A stretch of 64,000 nucleotides of DNA, from assembly GCA_964019155.1 (NCBI GenBank), contig OZ025241.1, positions 1,882,059-1,946,058 on the forward strand, given 5' to 3'. The stretch comes from Osedax fenrisi (Eukaryota; Annelida; Polychaeta; Sabellida; Siboglinidae). The notes below the pieces were generated by a model. It was not told the origin of the DNA, did not search any database, and saw only the letters and a list, made by a program, of their open reading frames with translations. Below, piece after piece: positions 27,281 to 61,619 of this stretch. Each line of letters starts with the position of its first letter. The stretch's first letter is position 1. The translations under genes and the position numbers were made by a program.

Positions 27281-28300
27281 AGATCCATAGACCATCCGAT
27301 CAACATATAACTATTTGGAAAACTCAGCTGATATATCTGTATATATATCTACATCGATAAAACAACAATTATTATGATTCAGTGTACAGTGTTGGCATGC
27401 AAATAACTGTTAGCAGTTCCCATCTGGGAACCAAGTCATATGACTACCATAAGGTAAACGTAGCCCAAGAAGACCAAGTTAAAAATATATTGATATTTTT
27501 CAAGAGTACATTTTGTAAACCAAACGATCATCAATCAAGATTGAAAACTGAGATGATTAGATGAGTAGAAGAGTAGATGTCTTGTGTACATTGGTTACAA
27601 GGTTGGTTACATTGACGTATTATTATCATATTGATATTATTAATTTGAATATGATCAGCTTACACATTTTTTTTAATATCTAGAAAATAATAATATATAG
27701 ATAATAGATAATATATTTATATATATTATAATATTTAGGTTTATATCTAGATATCATATATCCACATCTATAAGCCATGTATGGAAATAGTTATTTGTAT
27801 TACAATAAGAAAGAGAGGAGATGATACATACTTTAAAAACTACAAAAATAAGTTTGATAAATCCAAATGTAGACGAGTATAATTTGAATTATTCGAAACC
27901 ATACAAGTTCATTAGCTTAATATATCTTGGTAGTAATCTTGGTAATATATCCTATATAAATAAAACGTTTCTGGTATGAATGCAATACATGCGAACGCAT
28001 CGAACGGAAGTATCAAAAACACCAATAACATTTGAATATAGACCATTATCATATATATATATATACATCATCATTTTATTTTAAGTAGGTACCTAATACA
28101 GTTTTGATAAAAAGAAAGTGTTTATATGTAATTAACGGTATGATGAATTTCGTAATGTATTAGATATACCTATATACCATGGTATATCATGTATGGTAAG
28201 CGCTATCTGGAATATAACGCGACAATGCCTTATTGATAAATATAATAAATCATTATCGAATTCATTGAATGATTATCTAAATAGCTTGCATATCAGAAGA

Positions 28301-28345
<45 letters not shown>

Positions 28346-28860
28346 CTTAACAGTAACACGATTGATAAGTTTTCTAACAATTTCATCTAGAAGTTCACCA
28401 ACGATTCCTGTTATCCCCACTGCAGTACTGCTTTATATATTCCTTAAAAGAATAATATAGTAAATACTTGAATATTACATAGCGACAATGTCCGATTAGA
28501 TACGAGGAAGCAAAGCACTCGACCGCGTTTTCCGAAAACACCTATAACTCTAGTTCTTATGAATATCGTCTAGATTTATTATCAGTTTAATATTTATTGA
28601 TAGTTTTTATTCGTTGCTAATGGTGTTACAACATTACTAATATGTTGCATTACTTATTGTTTTATTTCATTAAAGAAACATTTTTCTGATAAAAAAAACA
28701 CATTACTGATTATGATAAATTACTAAGTATTCTGATAATAATAATTCCTTTTATACATGATAGCCTACCAATGGATTTAATAAGTAAATAAGTATATATA
28801 AATATTTCTGTACAAATTTATTTGTTACAAATAATGAGTATATCACGTTTTTATAAAATA
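27281..28860. other. AT-rich spacer, no gene seen
   Basis: No convincing frame on either strand. Contains (AT)n at 28304-28339. Confidence 0.5.
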
Positions 28861-28864
28861 TGGT

Positions 28865-28870
28865 TTTATT
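28865..28870 (-). terminator. Candidate poly(A) signal for the SLC5 gene
   Basis: AATAAA on the minus strand, about 550 bp beyond the SLC5 stop codon and just past the MITE. If used, the whole MITE would lie in the 3' UTR. Position-based inference only. Confidence 0.3.
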
Positions 28871-28902
28871 TATAGGTATTTCATGGCATATATAATATGT
28901 AT

Positions 28903-28949
<47 letters not shown>

Positions 28950-28952
<3 letters not shown>

Positions 28953-29405
28953 TCAACTCTCGGTAAGTCGGACTACGGATGAGTCGGACTTCTCGATAAG
29001 TCGGACACATTTAGTTGGTTTGGTTGGATTTGTATCTAGTTCCATGTTAAATTAATCGGAATAGTCGGATAAGTTGGATTGGATAAGTCGGACTTTTCTA
29101 TAAGTCGGAAACATATTATTGTCATTTTGATGATTTGTATACTGGATAAGTCGGACTTTTCATAAATTGTCAGAAATGTTTACTTTAAATAATGAATATT
29201 ATAATTTTAGTAAGTAATATTATTGAATACAACATTTTATGTTGTTGATTGTTGCATAATTCCACATTTCGGTAACCCTTTAACTCACGCTGCGCATCTC
29301 ATGTATTATTTGCATGTCATTCTGAATATCGGATAAGTCGGACATCTCGCTAAGTCGGACACTTTTCCCGGTCCCTTGCGAGTCCGACTTATCGGGAGTT
29401 GACTG
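28950..29405. mobile_element. Tigger/pogo-like MITE, 456 bp, TA flanks
   Basis: Ends are inverted repeats beginning CAGTCAACTCTCGGTAAGTC on the left and ending ATCGGGAGTTGACTG on the right. TA dinucleotides flank both sides (28948-28949 and 29406-29407), the target-site signature of Tc1/mariner-class elements. The interior repeats GTCGGAC/AAGTCGGA many times and has no ORF, so it is non-autonomous. It lies 15 bp downstream of the SLC5 stop codon. Confidence 0.9.
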
Positions 29406-29420
29406 TATATATATACATAA

Positions 29421-51507
<22,087 letters not shown>

Positions 51508-51650
51508 CTTGTATAACTGAACGGGTAACTTGACGTAACTAGTGATTGCGTAATAGTATTACGTCACGGTAATAATGGTGACGTCATTATGTTAACGTGT
51601 ACGCTTAGGATTATAATCCTCAATAATCAGGTATAGAACATTGCACACAC
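51508..51650 (-). promoter_or_regulatory. Candidate SLC5 promoter with CRE sites
   Basis: Immediately upstream of the start codon. Contains TTACGTCAC (51559-51567) and a perfect CRE TGACGTCA (51579-51586) in a CpG-bearing stretch. No TATA box position can be fixed in this AT-rich DNA. Role inferred from position and motifs. Confidence 0.4.
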
Positions 51651-51652
51651 AC

Positions 51653-51685
<33 letters not shown>

Positions 51686-52422
51686 AATATAAAAAGTGCA
51701 TAAATGATGTTACACACACGGTTTTATATTTTTAGTTTTAGAGTTATTTATACAGTTTTCCGATTATAATTAAATACACAATTACATATTTTTAATTTGT
51801 CGAGGTTACGTAATAGGCTTATGAATAATTATGTAATTGTATGTTTTTTTATATATTATAACCACACGTATATTATATAATAAACATTTTAGTACTATTA
51901 TGTAATATTGTCACGTGATATTATGAACGCTATCTCTCTCGTCATGCATCACTGACATTTAAGACTGACTCTCACATATATGTGGAGGCGATGAAGTAAA
52001 GAGAGTTATAATTCTATTTCCTTTATCGTCTCCAATACAGGATATATATTTCTAAAACTCCCTCTATTTAATAACCACTTATCATAACCACCAAATATAA
52101 TCTGTTATAATTCTCCTATTCAATATTCATATAATATCCCGAATCTTGCGGTGATATTTCACATCACAATTTCTCTAAAGCCATATGTACTACATGATTA
52201 GCGCCGTATTTTAAATAAAATCGTGTAATACCCATTTCCCCTCTCTTCATTTTATATTTATTCTATATATATAATCAAAAATAAGACAGATATATAGATA
52301 TATATATATACCTATGTAATTATGAATATTTATCATATGACCACCCAATCACCTATAATTTCTCATATTATAAAATAAGTAATTCTCGATACATAATATA
52401 TATTTAAAAAATACACATATAC

Positions 52423-52479
<57 letters not shown>

Positions 52480-52485
52480 CACGCG

Positions 52486-52565
<80 letters not shown>

Positions 52566-53099
52566 CATAATTAAATAATATCTTGAATAAGACTAACTGT
52601 CTATAGATGAATAAGCTCCGTTAATCAATGCGTTCTTCTGTCAGATGTGTGTGGTTTGTTCGTCGCTTGTGATTATATAATAATGGTGTTTATGTAAAGC
52701 ATTCAATTGGCTAGCGTGCGACCTATGTATATTGTTAAGTGTGTATATACATGATACATTGTGTATACAATGATGTGTAATAATAGTATGACTTATACAG
52801 CTGATGAACCCACCTATAGTTGTGATAGTAATGGTTATATAATCATAATACAAACATTAAACATGCAGTTCCATTATCTACACGATCTAAGTCTTATAAA
52901 TAAACTAACGATTAATCACATGCCTACACACGAATTAATGAGATTAGATTATAATTAGTGAAATAACTCTAATGATAATAAAAGCTATATTAGTAATTAT
53001 ATATATATATATATATACAAAATAATAAAGTATTATTTAATTTAATATAGGCAGCAATATTGTTATGCTCGTTATATTTTATGGTTAAGATATTTTCTA
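51651..53099. other. AT-rich spacer upstream of the SLC5 gene
   Basis: No gene seen. Contains (AT)n and (CA)n runs at about 52426-52564 (AT-CA-AT compound microsatellite). A possible CT-rich region lies at 51,930-52,260 without a long frame. Confidence 0.55.
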
Positions 53100-53307
53100 A
53101 AGGGGGTAAATAATTTCCAGAAATATTTGCAAGAAAGTGATTTTCTAGCAAGTTAATTACAATTGTAGTTGATACCACTTATTTTCCGATAACTTGCCTG
53201 AAATATAGTAACTTTAATGGTATCCCATTACAACTTGATATAAAATCATTTTAAGTTACTATATTTCCGGCAACTTGCCGGAAATACTGGTAGTGGGATA
53301 CCCCCTT
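53100..53307. mobile_element. 208-bp foldback MITE with TA flanks
   Basis: Terminal inverted repeats AAGGGGGTA and TACCCCCTT are flanked by TA on both sides (53098-53099 and 53308-53309). Inside, GCCTGAAATATAGTAACTT pairs with AAGTTACTATATTTCCGGC, so the element can fold into a hairpin. No ORF. Confidence 0.75.
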
Positions 53308-53309
53308 TA

Positions 53310-53894
53310 ACGATAAAAAATCTAATATGTTAATAGGAAACCAAACAAATGAATAATTATTCATCATAATTATTATAACAGTTATTGAATGTATTTAGTC
53401 ATGTTTATATACACCTAAAATAATTATATATAATATGTTTATATTTATATATATAATTTATATATATGATGGTTTCCTATTATATTATTATTAACAAATA
53501 TGTATAAATATTAATACTATATTAAGTTTATTCCATGTAATAGTGTTAGCTTCCCTACAGTCTTTGGTTACAATTACCGAGGTATATCAAGTCGGCATTG
53601 TGGGTTTATTTGTGTACATATCAAAGATTTTGCGAAGCAAAAATTAGCTTAGAAAATTCTTTGTACATATATCGTTAACTACAATATGTATGTTACGTTA
53701 TGTCTACATTATTAATGTATACATGTATAGACTATAGTCTATATGTCTATATCATGTATTACATAATATATAAGTTTGAAGGTATAGTTTTTACATAAAC
53801 AATAACTTTTCAGGATAACAGTCATATTTTTCTAAATAACTTAATTGTATAACTATTATAATTACAATATATATAATTGAATTATATGTATTTA

Positions 53895-53939
<45 letters not shown>

Positions 53940-53988
53940 ATTGTCGTTATTTTAATATTGTTATTATTATTATTAATATTATATTTAC

Positions 53989-54055
<67 letters not shown>

Positions 54056-54945
54056 TTATAGACTTTTTTTATTATAGATTTTAGTTTTATACCATTATGT
54101 TAGCAGAAAATCCGCATCGGTATAATTACACTTTTATATGAAGTTTATTAATACATGTCGTCGGTAGCTATAGCTATGTAGGGTATACCCTGGTAGTACG
54201 TTAAGGTTTCCAGATCATCATGCAATTAATATAACATTGTATACAATATATTGTATGCTACAGTATAATATATAGTATATAGTATAAAATATTGTATGGT
54301 ATACCACACGTGATGTACTTAGGGTAATACATACACTGTGTATAATTCTTCTATTACTATGTGAATATATATATATATATATATATAATGGTTATTTCTG
54401 AATTTACGATATTTCCTATATTAGAAGTGCGCTGCTTCTCTTTGAAGAGTTACAGACAATTTTCTTTCATTTTTTTCACAGAGTAATTAATAATTATAAT
54501 TAGATATAATTTAATCATGAAGAATGTAGTGTACTTATTATGTAATGAGTTATATGTTATATAACTAAATAATGTATACGTATACATTTTAGCAATAATG
54601 TAAGGGGGTACTTTATAAAATTTAATAATTAATTCCATAAAATGTATTAGTTAATTGTGATGAAGTATACTTCACCTATAGGTCGATACTATACAATACG
54701 ATTCCTAAGCTTACTATTCATTGATTGCTTGTTTGTTTAGACACTTACATAATTAATAAATTATTTCTCAAAAGTGTATACATATAGAAATATATATATA
54801 TATATATAATAAAAATAATAAAATAGGTAATACAGATATACAGTTAATATATTATGGTAAACCGGGAAAATTACAAAAAATAATAATAATTACAAGCTGA
54901 GATAAATATTTACATATATGTTACATATTATGTATATTCTAATGT
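53310..54945. other. AT-rich spacer with (AT)n and (TTA)n
   Basis: Contains (AT)n at about 53900-53937 and a TTA run at 53988-54055. A block near 53625-53650 matches in inverse the sequence at about 20903-20925. No gene seen. Confidence 0.55.
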
Positions 54946-54947
54946 TT

Positions 54948-55450
54948 TGAAGGGTCTACTAGAGGGTGGGTGTTAAGTTAACATAGTAGTTAACACTGTT
55001 AACTACATAGTTTAGGTCTAACATAACTAAAGCCCGAGCATCCATTTGTGAAGGACGGATAGTAGGGTTAAGCCGCTTTCACACCATAAGAACCGATAGC
55101 CCGATTCGGCACGACATATCCGGATATCGTAGAATATTGACCCAAGATCTGCAGATACAGCTAGACCCCATGGGGGTTGATGGTGTGATTTGTCATACTT
55201 ACAGACGGGCAGGTCGACGCATGCGTGCATTTATATATAAATTACCTATTATAATATGTTAAATCTATGAATAAAATGAATAATTTGAAACAGCCTATAT
55301 CGATTAGTGTTAAACATGAAAGCAGATTTAGTGATAAGATAATACGTCAGGTTTCTAACAGATGGAAGGAAATATCGTTGTACTATAAAGGAAGACATAT
55401 ATGAGGGAAAATTCGAAGGGTATATTGAGGAATTAACAATATACGGTATT
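54948..55450. repeat. Diverged dispersed repeat, copy A
   Basis: Shares with 56890-57085 the series AGAGGGTGGG, AACTAAAGCC..., CATCCATTTGTGAAGGA, AGTAGGGTTAAG, then AGATGGAAGGAAATATCGTTG and TGAGGAATTA. Copy A is longer because of a 200-bp GC-richer insert (55060-55235). Origin unknown. Confidence 0.5.
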
Positions 55451-55704
55451 CGATAAAAGGAGTGTTTGTTAATTGGGAACCAGGAAGGTGAGTGCTAGCA
55501 TGAGTAAGTATAGGATTCCTATAATAGGAATGATATATATGTTAAAATATATATATATTAATTTATAGAATTATATTAATATATTATATATATATATATA
55601 TATGTATCCTTTATCTATACATGATTGATTGTTTAATTGACTATATTAATGAATGATAGTCATAAAAGAAAATAAAACTCGCTAAATATATCTCAATGTA
55701 GTGG

Positions 55705-56300
55705 GCGTGACGATAACAATAGCCGAGATGACTCATCCCCACCTCTAGACATGCTTATGCTACACTGTAAGTATAGTACTATAGTATGTGTATAAGTGTA
55801 GGTGTGCGTACGATATCGTGTGCGTATATATACGTAGACGTCGTGCGGGTATATATACATGTATACATGGATATAGCATATACCGCGGTACATATATACG
55901 TATATAACACTATAGTGTGTATAGCATTATGGTGCGAATGCGCATGATGACCTTTCACCTCATACATGATTGACACATTCCGTCGTGCAAATAGTGCAGA
56001 TACACGACTGACACGACGGGTGCCACTGTTGTTATCGTTGTGCATTCACTACTGTTCACTATCTATTGTTTATATGCACCGTCTAGATTTATAATTTATA
56101 GGTAACATACAAATCTACTGAAAATACTGAACATGTTTAACTTGTAACGTTATATAATATACATTGTATATATATACACACCTACATTACTATTAGCACG
56201 GATATTTAATTAAAGCACATATGTAATCGCTACTTCTGAACACGAATAACGCCCTGAATGTTTTACCATATCGACCTAGGCCATCTTGTGTATCACTCGT
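55705..56300 (-). CDS. Possible small three-exon gene, about 52 aa, low support
   Basis: GC-richer patches on the minus strand can be joined in phase: ATG near 56300 (MTSDTQDGL, donor GTCGAT), an exon after AACAG near 56022 (APVVSVVYLHYLHDGMCQSC, donor GTGAAA), and a last exon ending RGGDESSRLLLSSRPLH with a stop near 55703. Other frames are also partly open and the acceptors are ordinary. No family recognised. Confidence 0.18.
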
Positions 56301-56889
56301 CATATCTTCTCGTGGAAGCAAATATTAAACAATGATGATTCTAAATTATGTGTTACGTGCTAGTTTTAATTACAATACTACTATTGGTATCTAATATATG
56401 TATATTCGTATTTATAAACTTATACTCAATCCAGTATACTACAGTATAATACAGTACATGTATACATACAACCAACTACGTTTTATATGACATTATCAAA
56501 TGCGTTATTTGATATCTTCTATATAATGACATTAGATCTTCACTATCGATACCTATATTTAAAGAATATTTCATCATTATTATCGAACGTTACAAATATA
56601 TCTTATATTTATTTCTTCATTCAATAAATAATTATTTACATATTTATACAATATCAATTATAATTTTTATATATTTAATGTTTATTTAAAGACTTAAATA
56701 AATCATAAATACTTTCTCAAGAGTACTCTATAGAAATAAAAATTATAAAATTATAAAAGTAGGTAATACTGACCTACCATTTAAAATAATAAAATAAAAA
56801 TAAAGTAATAATGAAAAATAATAGATGTATTACAGGTTTCCATCTGATATCAATTTTTAGATATGTTAATTTAATGTAGTGTGATATCG

Positions 56890-57085
56890 GATATATTGAA
56901 TAGAGGGTGGGAGAGAATTCCATAGATTTGAACAATATAACTAAAAGCCGGATAATTCATTTTTGAGGGATGGAGAATAGGGTAAGAATCATGCTTTCTA
57001 AGTGATAGAAGGAAAATCGTTGTACTAGAGAAACATAAATATAATATGGATAATTTGAATAGTACATCGAGGAATTACCAATAGA
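56890..57085. repeat. Diverged dispersed repeat, copy B
   Basis: Counterpart of 54948-55450, without the GC-richer insert. Ends near ACATCGAGGAATTACC. Confidence 0.5.
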
Positions 57086-57339
57086 TATATTAACGCAATT
57101 CTATAAGTTTTAATTTATTTAATTTAATAATTTCGTATTATAATTTGTTTATGATGTATACATGTATAACATATGTGTTATCTTTAGAAAATAGGTATAC
57201 TTTATAATTCATATTATTCATACTTTTACATTTAGACAATGTATTTGTTTAAATTATCAATCAATAATATATATATTTATCATGTGTATCTATAGTTATA
57301 TATTTTAAATATTTTAATGATTTTATCTTCAAATAAATG

Positions 57340-57345
57340 AAAAAA
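57340..57345 (-). terminator. Pol III T-run for tRNA-Arg
   Basis: Six T residues on the minus strand, one base after the tRNA discriminator base. Confidence 0.85.
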
Positions 57346-57346
57346 T

Positions 57347-57419
57347 TGAGTACGCCAGGACTCGAACCTGGAATCTTCTGCTCCGTAGGCAGACGCGTTA
57401 TCCATTGCGCCACGCACCC
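57347..57419 (-). tRNA. tRNA-Arg(ACG): tRNA-Arg (anticodon ACG)
   Basis: A 73-nt cloverleaf. The acceptor stem GGGTGCG pairs with CGTACTC using two G-U pairs; discriminator A. The anticodon stem TCTGC/GCAGA holds loop CTACGGA, anticodon ACG at 57384-57386. The T arm is CCAGG-TTCGAGT-CCTGG. A-box (TGGCGCAATGG) and B-box (GGTTCGAGTCC) are intact, with no intron. ACG is read as ICG for CGN codons. Confidence 0.96.
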
Positions 57420-57803
57420 ATTTATGTTTAAAGTGAGTTCTAATATATTGTTAACCTAATAGTCATATAACAAATTGATAGTTTTTTTCAATATTTATTT
57501 TTAAATTTTTATTATAAAATATTCATATATGTTATATATAATTATAATAATAATATATATATATATACATTATACAATTCAAATAATTATTATAATAATA
57601 TTTATACCTATTACATACTCTATATAATATATAGAATATATATTTAATATATATTCTATATAATATTATAATAATATAATATTATATTTAATATAATATA
57701 ATATTATAATATTAATATTATTATAATCATTATAATGATTATATAATGATTATTATAATGCTTTATATAATAATGCAATTATATATATATGCAATTAGCA
57801 TAA
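57420..57803. other. AT-rich spacer
   Basis: Palindromic ATAT/TATAAT stretches only; no gene. Confidence 0.6.
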
Positions 57804-58789
57804 TGTAGGTATAACAATGAGATTTTTTCTAGTGATGCTAGTTTAAAATAATTAGTACCATTGGAAAGAGCATGAAAAAGTAATATAAGAGTCATATATT
57901 AATTTTGTAATCAGATAACTAAATAAAAAGTTATAGATCAAAAACTGGTAAATTTATGAGCTAAAAATTAGCCAATATTTATTACATGTAAAGTATACAA
58001 ATTGTTTGGTCATGAAAACAAAATTTAATGTACAGAACTTGTTAATTAATATTATACATCAATTTTTTCACACATTGTTCTTTTAAATATATTCTACTAT
58101 ATAGATTTATAAAATTTATTTTATTTTTTCAAAATGGTCATATAAGGCTAAATTTTCAACTGGCCATTTATTTTTTAATATTTTTTTATATAATTTTTAA
58201 TATTTTTTTTTAAATACATTTTTTTACTTATAAATTATTATTAGTTATAAAATATATTAAAAAAATTATATTACTTTTGCAAAATATTTTAAATTGTGTT
58301 TATAAAATTATATTTTATATAAATAAATTTTCTAGCATTATTTCCATTAAAAATAACCTAATTAATATGTATATATACAATTAATTGAATAATAGTTATC
58401 TATAATTTATGTATTTAAATTTCCATTTTAAATGGTCTGCATCCAATATAGCAAGCGTAATTTTTGATTACTAATATAATGGGTTAAAATAATCATTTAA
58501 GTTTCCACACTAGTTTACATCATAATAAATAGTAAGAATGAAATATGGTATATAATATCAGATACATTTGTATTATTTTAAATTATCTATCGATATATAA
58601 AATATGTTACATCTAAACCCGTAAATTGTTAGCAAAACCTACAGTAGCCATATTCTATATTCTCCTCTTAAATAGAATATTTATGTATATGTATTTATAA
58701 AATCAAATGAATAATATTTATGTACAATGAAATTATTTAAATTTTATTTTAAAAGAGATAATATTAATGTAAATGATTTTCAATAGCAG

Positions 58790-59145
58790 AATTACATAAT
58801 TCCATTATCTTAGAAGCCTCCAATCTTTTATTTGCATTACTGCTGGCCGCAACATTCATCTGAAGTTTCATACATCACCTATATATTAGATAAGTGCAGT
58901 AAATTAATAAGGGACAATATTTAAAAAACTATATGATTATATTATATAGGAATTATACTTGAAAAAGATGATTAGATAAGATGATTAAATGGTTTTGGGA
59001 GATCTATTGAGTTAACCTAAATGTGTTAACAGAAGAATTCCATAATTCCGGTATCTTTTCACAGCTTTGTTTCCAATGTTTATAGGCGTTAGCAGCAGGC
59101 CGCAAAATGCATCTGATGTTCAACTGTTCAACTGTTAACCTATAA
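58790..59145 (-). other. Two homologous exon-like segments (duplicated exon?)
   Basis: Minus-strand segments around 59011-59144 and 58780-58862 share CAGATG.AT.TTGCGGCC... and GGAATTATG.AATTCT.CTG. The first is open between an ATAG acceptor and a GTTAAC donor and contains LRPAANAYKHW and CEKIPELWNSS. The second is offset by one base and contains AASSNANKRLEASKIMEL. They look like a duplicated exon, one copy possibly decayed. Family unknown. Confidence 0.3.
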
Positions 59146-59896
59146 AGTAGAGGATGTTACTATATCAAGGGGGTGTTAGTGACAATAACAGATGTTCAAA
59201 TCAATTTATCAACAATAATTATAAGTTGCTTCATTCACCTTATCCCTCAATAATTTTATTGTTAACAATATCACGTTAAATAATGTGTACACCCCCCCCC
59301 ACATTATAATCGCAGCGACAATAATTTTTAACTGGTGGTCGTATACTACTACATTTAAGTTAGTTATTTGTTTACTCACTAACATAAGCTATTTATTTTA
59401 AAATTCAATTCGTTTACCTTATTTCTGTTTACAATTTTTAATGATGATTGATGTCAATATTTTATACACTTTTTCAGTGTGTATACATTACTTTGTAAAT
59501 AGAAACACAGTTTTAAGTATCTCATCTAGGTAATCAAATTCTCAATATAGTAAATTTTCCTCCTATTTAAAGAGTTTCTATTTACTCTAACTAGTAATGA
59601 AACTTGATTATAATTTTCTAATTGATATATTCTGGAAAAACACATACTGGCATTCCATTTAATAATATAAATTTGCAGTGAATTGTAATAAGTTTATTGT
59701 TGAATACTTACCAGTGATCTCGTGCGCACAGATACTACATATTAATATAAATAATTATGTATAAATAGTAAAATTCACACAGCACGAAATCAACAAACCA
59801 CACGTGATCACTAGTTAGTAATCAGTGGTTACCTTGTTATATTGTGAACTCATCAATGTAGTTTATTCAATGTAGTATAAGTATTTAATTATTTGT

Positions 59897-60187
59897 AGAA
59901 TGTGAAAAATAATCTTTACACCACTCCACAAATACAGTTTTATCTGTTTCTAAAACTGTCTTTAATTCTACAATTAAATCCTTTAATTTTAATATAAAAA
60001 CTAGAATCTAAATTAAATTTATTATTACAGTCACAGAGATACCACTTTTTAATAAATATATATAACTATAAATACATATTAATAAATATATAATATAACC
60101 AACTTTTTCAGTTTCAGTTAGAGTTAAATTCATCAGTTTCAGGTGTTCGATACTTTTCAAGCAATTGAACAGACATATTTGAGCTAA
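59897..60187 (-). other. Exon-like pair with stop codon, unrecognised
   Basis: Minus strand: an open segment from an acceptor near 60187 (ICLFNCLKSIEHLKLMN..., TETEK then GTTGGT) can be joined in phase 0 to a segment after AATTTAG near 60017 (LKLKDLIVELKTVLE, VFVEWCKDYF) that ends in a stop near 59900. Helix-like, Lys/Leu-rich. It lies within the TIR-bounded region. A perfect donor (CACTG|GTAAGT) at about 59713 on the same strand hints at transcription here. Confidence 0.25.
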
Positions 60188-61504
60188 AATAAGAACATAT
60201 TTATATTAAATATATGTATAATACATACAATATATCAATAAGTTATTATTTATTTAGCAAATAAAATTGTAATAAGTACATGCATGTAATTTAAACTATA
60301 ATTATCATTGTAATAGCAATACATATTTTAAATATTTTTATATAAATTTTAATAAATACAAATTTTAAATGCGTAAATAAACTTAAATAACAAATTAATT
60401 AATAACATTTATAATTAATATTAGAATTATTTAAATACAATATAATTACTATTTAATATATTATATAAAATAAATATAAGTTAATGCACAAAAATCGCAA
60501 ATGCATAGTTTTATTATACATTTATGAGAATTTAAATAGATCCATTATACCATTATAATTACTTGTATCTTTGTAAAAAAAATCATTTGTTTTAAGATTG
60601 ACAGATTTTAATATTAAAATATAAATATGTAAGTTTGGCTAGGCACGTTCAACTATCTTAATTATTAATTTATAAGTAAATAAAATATATTAATAATAAT
60701 CTACAATATTTGAAGAACTCTGTGCTGTATATATTTAATAATAATAATATAGATAACTTAGTTAATTTTACAATTTAAATAAATATCGTTTTTAAAAAAC
60801 GTCATAAATTGCATTTTTTTTGTAATAGTATTAATCTTAAAAGTTCATATTCATATTACTATAGATCGTAATTAAATATAATATTATACTTATAATATTA
60901 AATAATAAACAGTGTATATGTATAATCTATAAAATATGTGTTAAATAAAATTTACATTATTAAATAGCGCAATACATATTAAAATATTTATTAATAATAA
61001 TTAAAATGTATTAAACAATTTTAATTATTAAATAAATATAATATTATTAATCGGTATAATACGAGTGTATTATATAACATATTTATTGTAATAACCTAAC
61101 TACTCATTCTAATAGTTATATTTAAATATATATTTATTTATAAATTAACTATATATTTAAAAAACGCATCATCTTACCTTGACTTTCAAAATATTAAAGG
61201 AAGTGAGTTTGATTTATTTTGTATTATTATGACAGGATAATAAATCATATTCCACTAATTGTTATTAATTATGATTGGAGCAAAGATATCAATTATTAAT
61301 AATTATTGTAAAACATTTTAAAATGATCGTTTTTTTTTAAATTTAAATAAATAAATGAATGCGTATCCGACGACCAATAAGATGCTTTGAACTTTTTTGA
61401 ATCTCATTGTTATACCTACATAATGCAATTATATATATATATATATATATGCAATTAGAATAATGAAATTATATATATATATATTATATATATATATATA
61501 TAAT

Positions 61505-61539
<35 letters not shown>

Positions 61540-61552
61540 GTATAATTTATAC

Positions 61553-61554
<2 letters not shown>

Positions 61555-61598
<44 letters not shown>
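61555..61598. repeat. (AT)n microsatellite
   Basis: AT run of about 44 bp within a long AT/TATAAT palindromic zone (61430-61620). Confidence 0.93.
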
Positions 61599-61609
<11 letters not shown>

Positions 61610-61619
61610 ATATATAATA

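Larger units (their letters stand above)
57804..61420. mobile_element. Candidate DNA transposon, 3.6 kb, 21-bp TIRs and TAA flanks
   Basis: The 21 bp at 57804-57824 (TGTAGGTATAACAATGAGAT + T) recur as an exact inverted copy at 61400-61420. TAA lies immediately outside each end (57801-57803 and 61421-61423), as expected for a 3-bp TWA target duplication, which suggests PIF/Harbinger-type chemistry. I found no DDE transposase motif inside. Several exon-like pieces lie on the minus strand. It may be a non-autonomous or decayed element, one that captured host sequence, or two separate inverted copies. Confidence 0.5.

Noticed and set aside
28470..28560. Alternative last exon for the SLC5 gene (VFSENAVECF...)
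   Set aside because: In phase and open to a stop, but the exon at 29421-29522 is closer, also in phase, and gives the expected PDZ-type tail.
55027..55230. 67-codon minus-strand ORF with Cys and Trp residues
   Set aside because: Lies in the GC-richer insert of a dispersed repeat copy. No splice, start or homology support that I can see.
59714..59880. Possible 5' UTR exon before a strong GTAAGT donor (minus strand)
   Set aside because: Mentioned only as a hint; no coding frame and no securely linked downstream exon.
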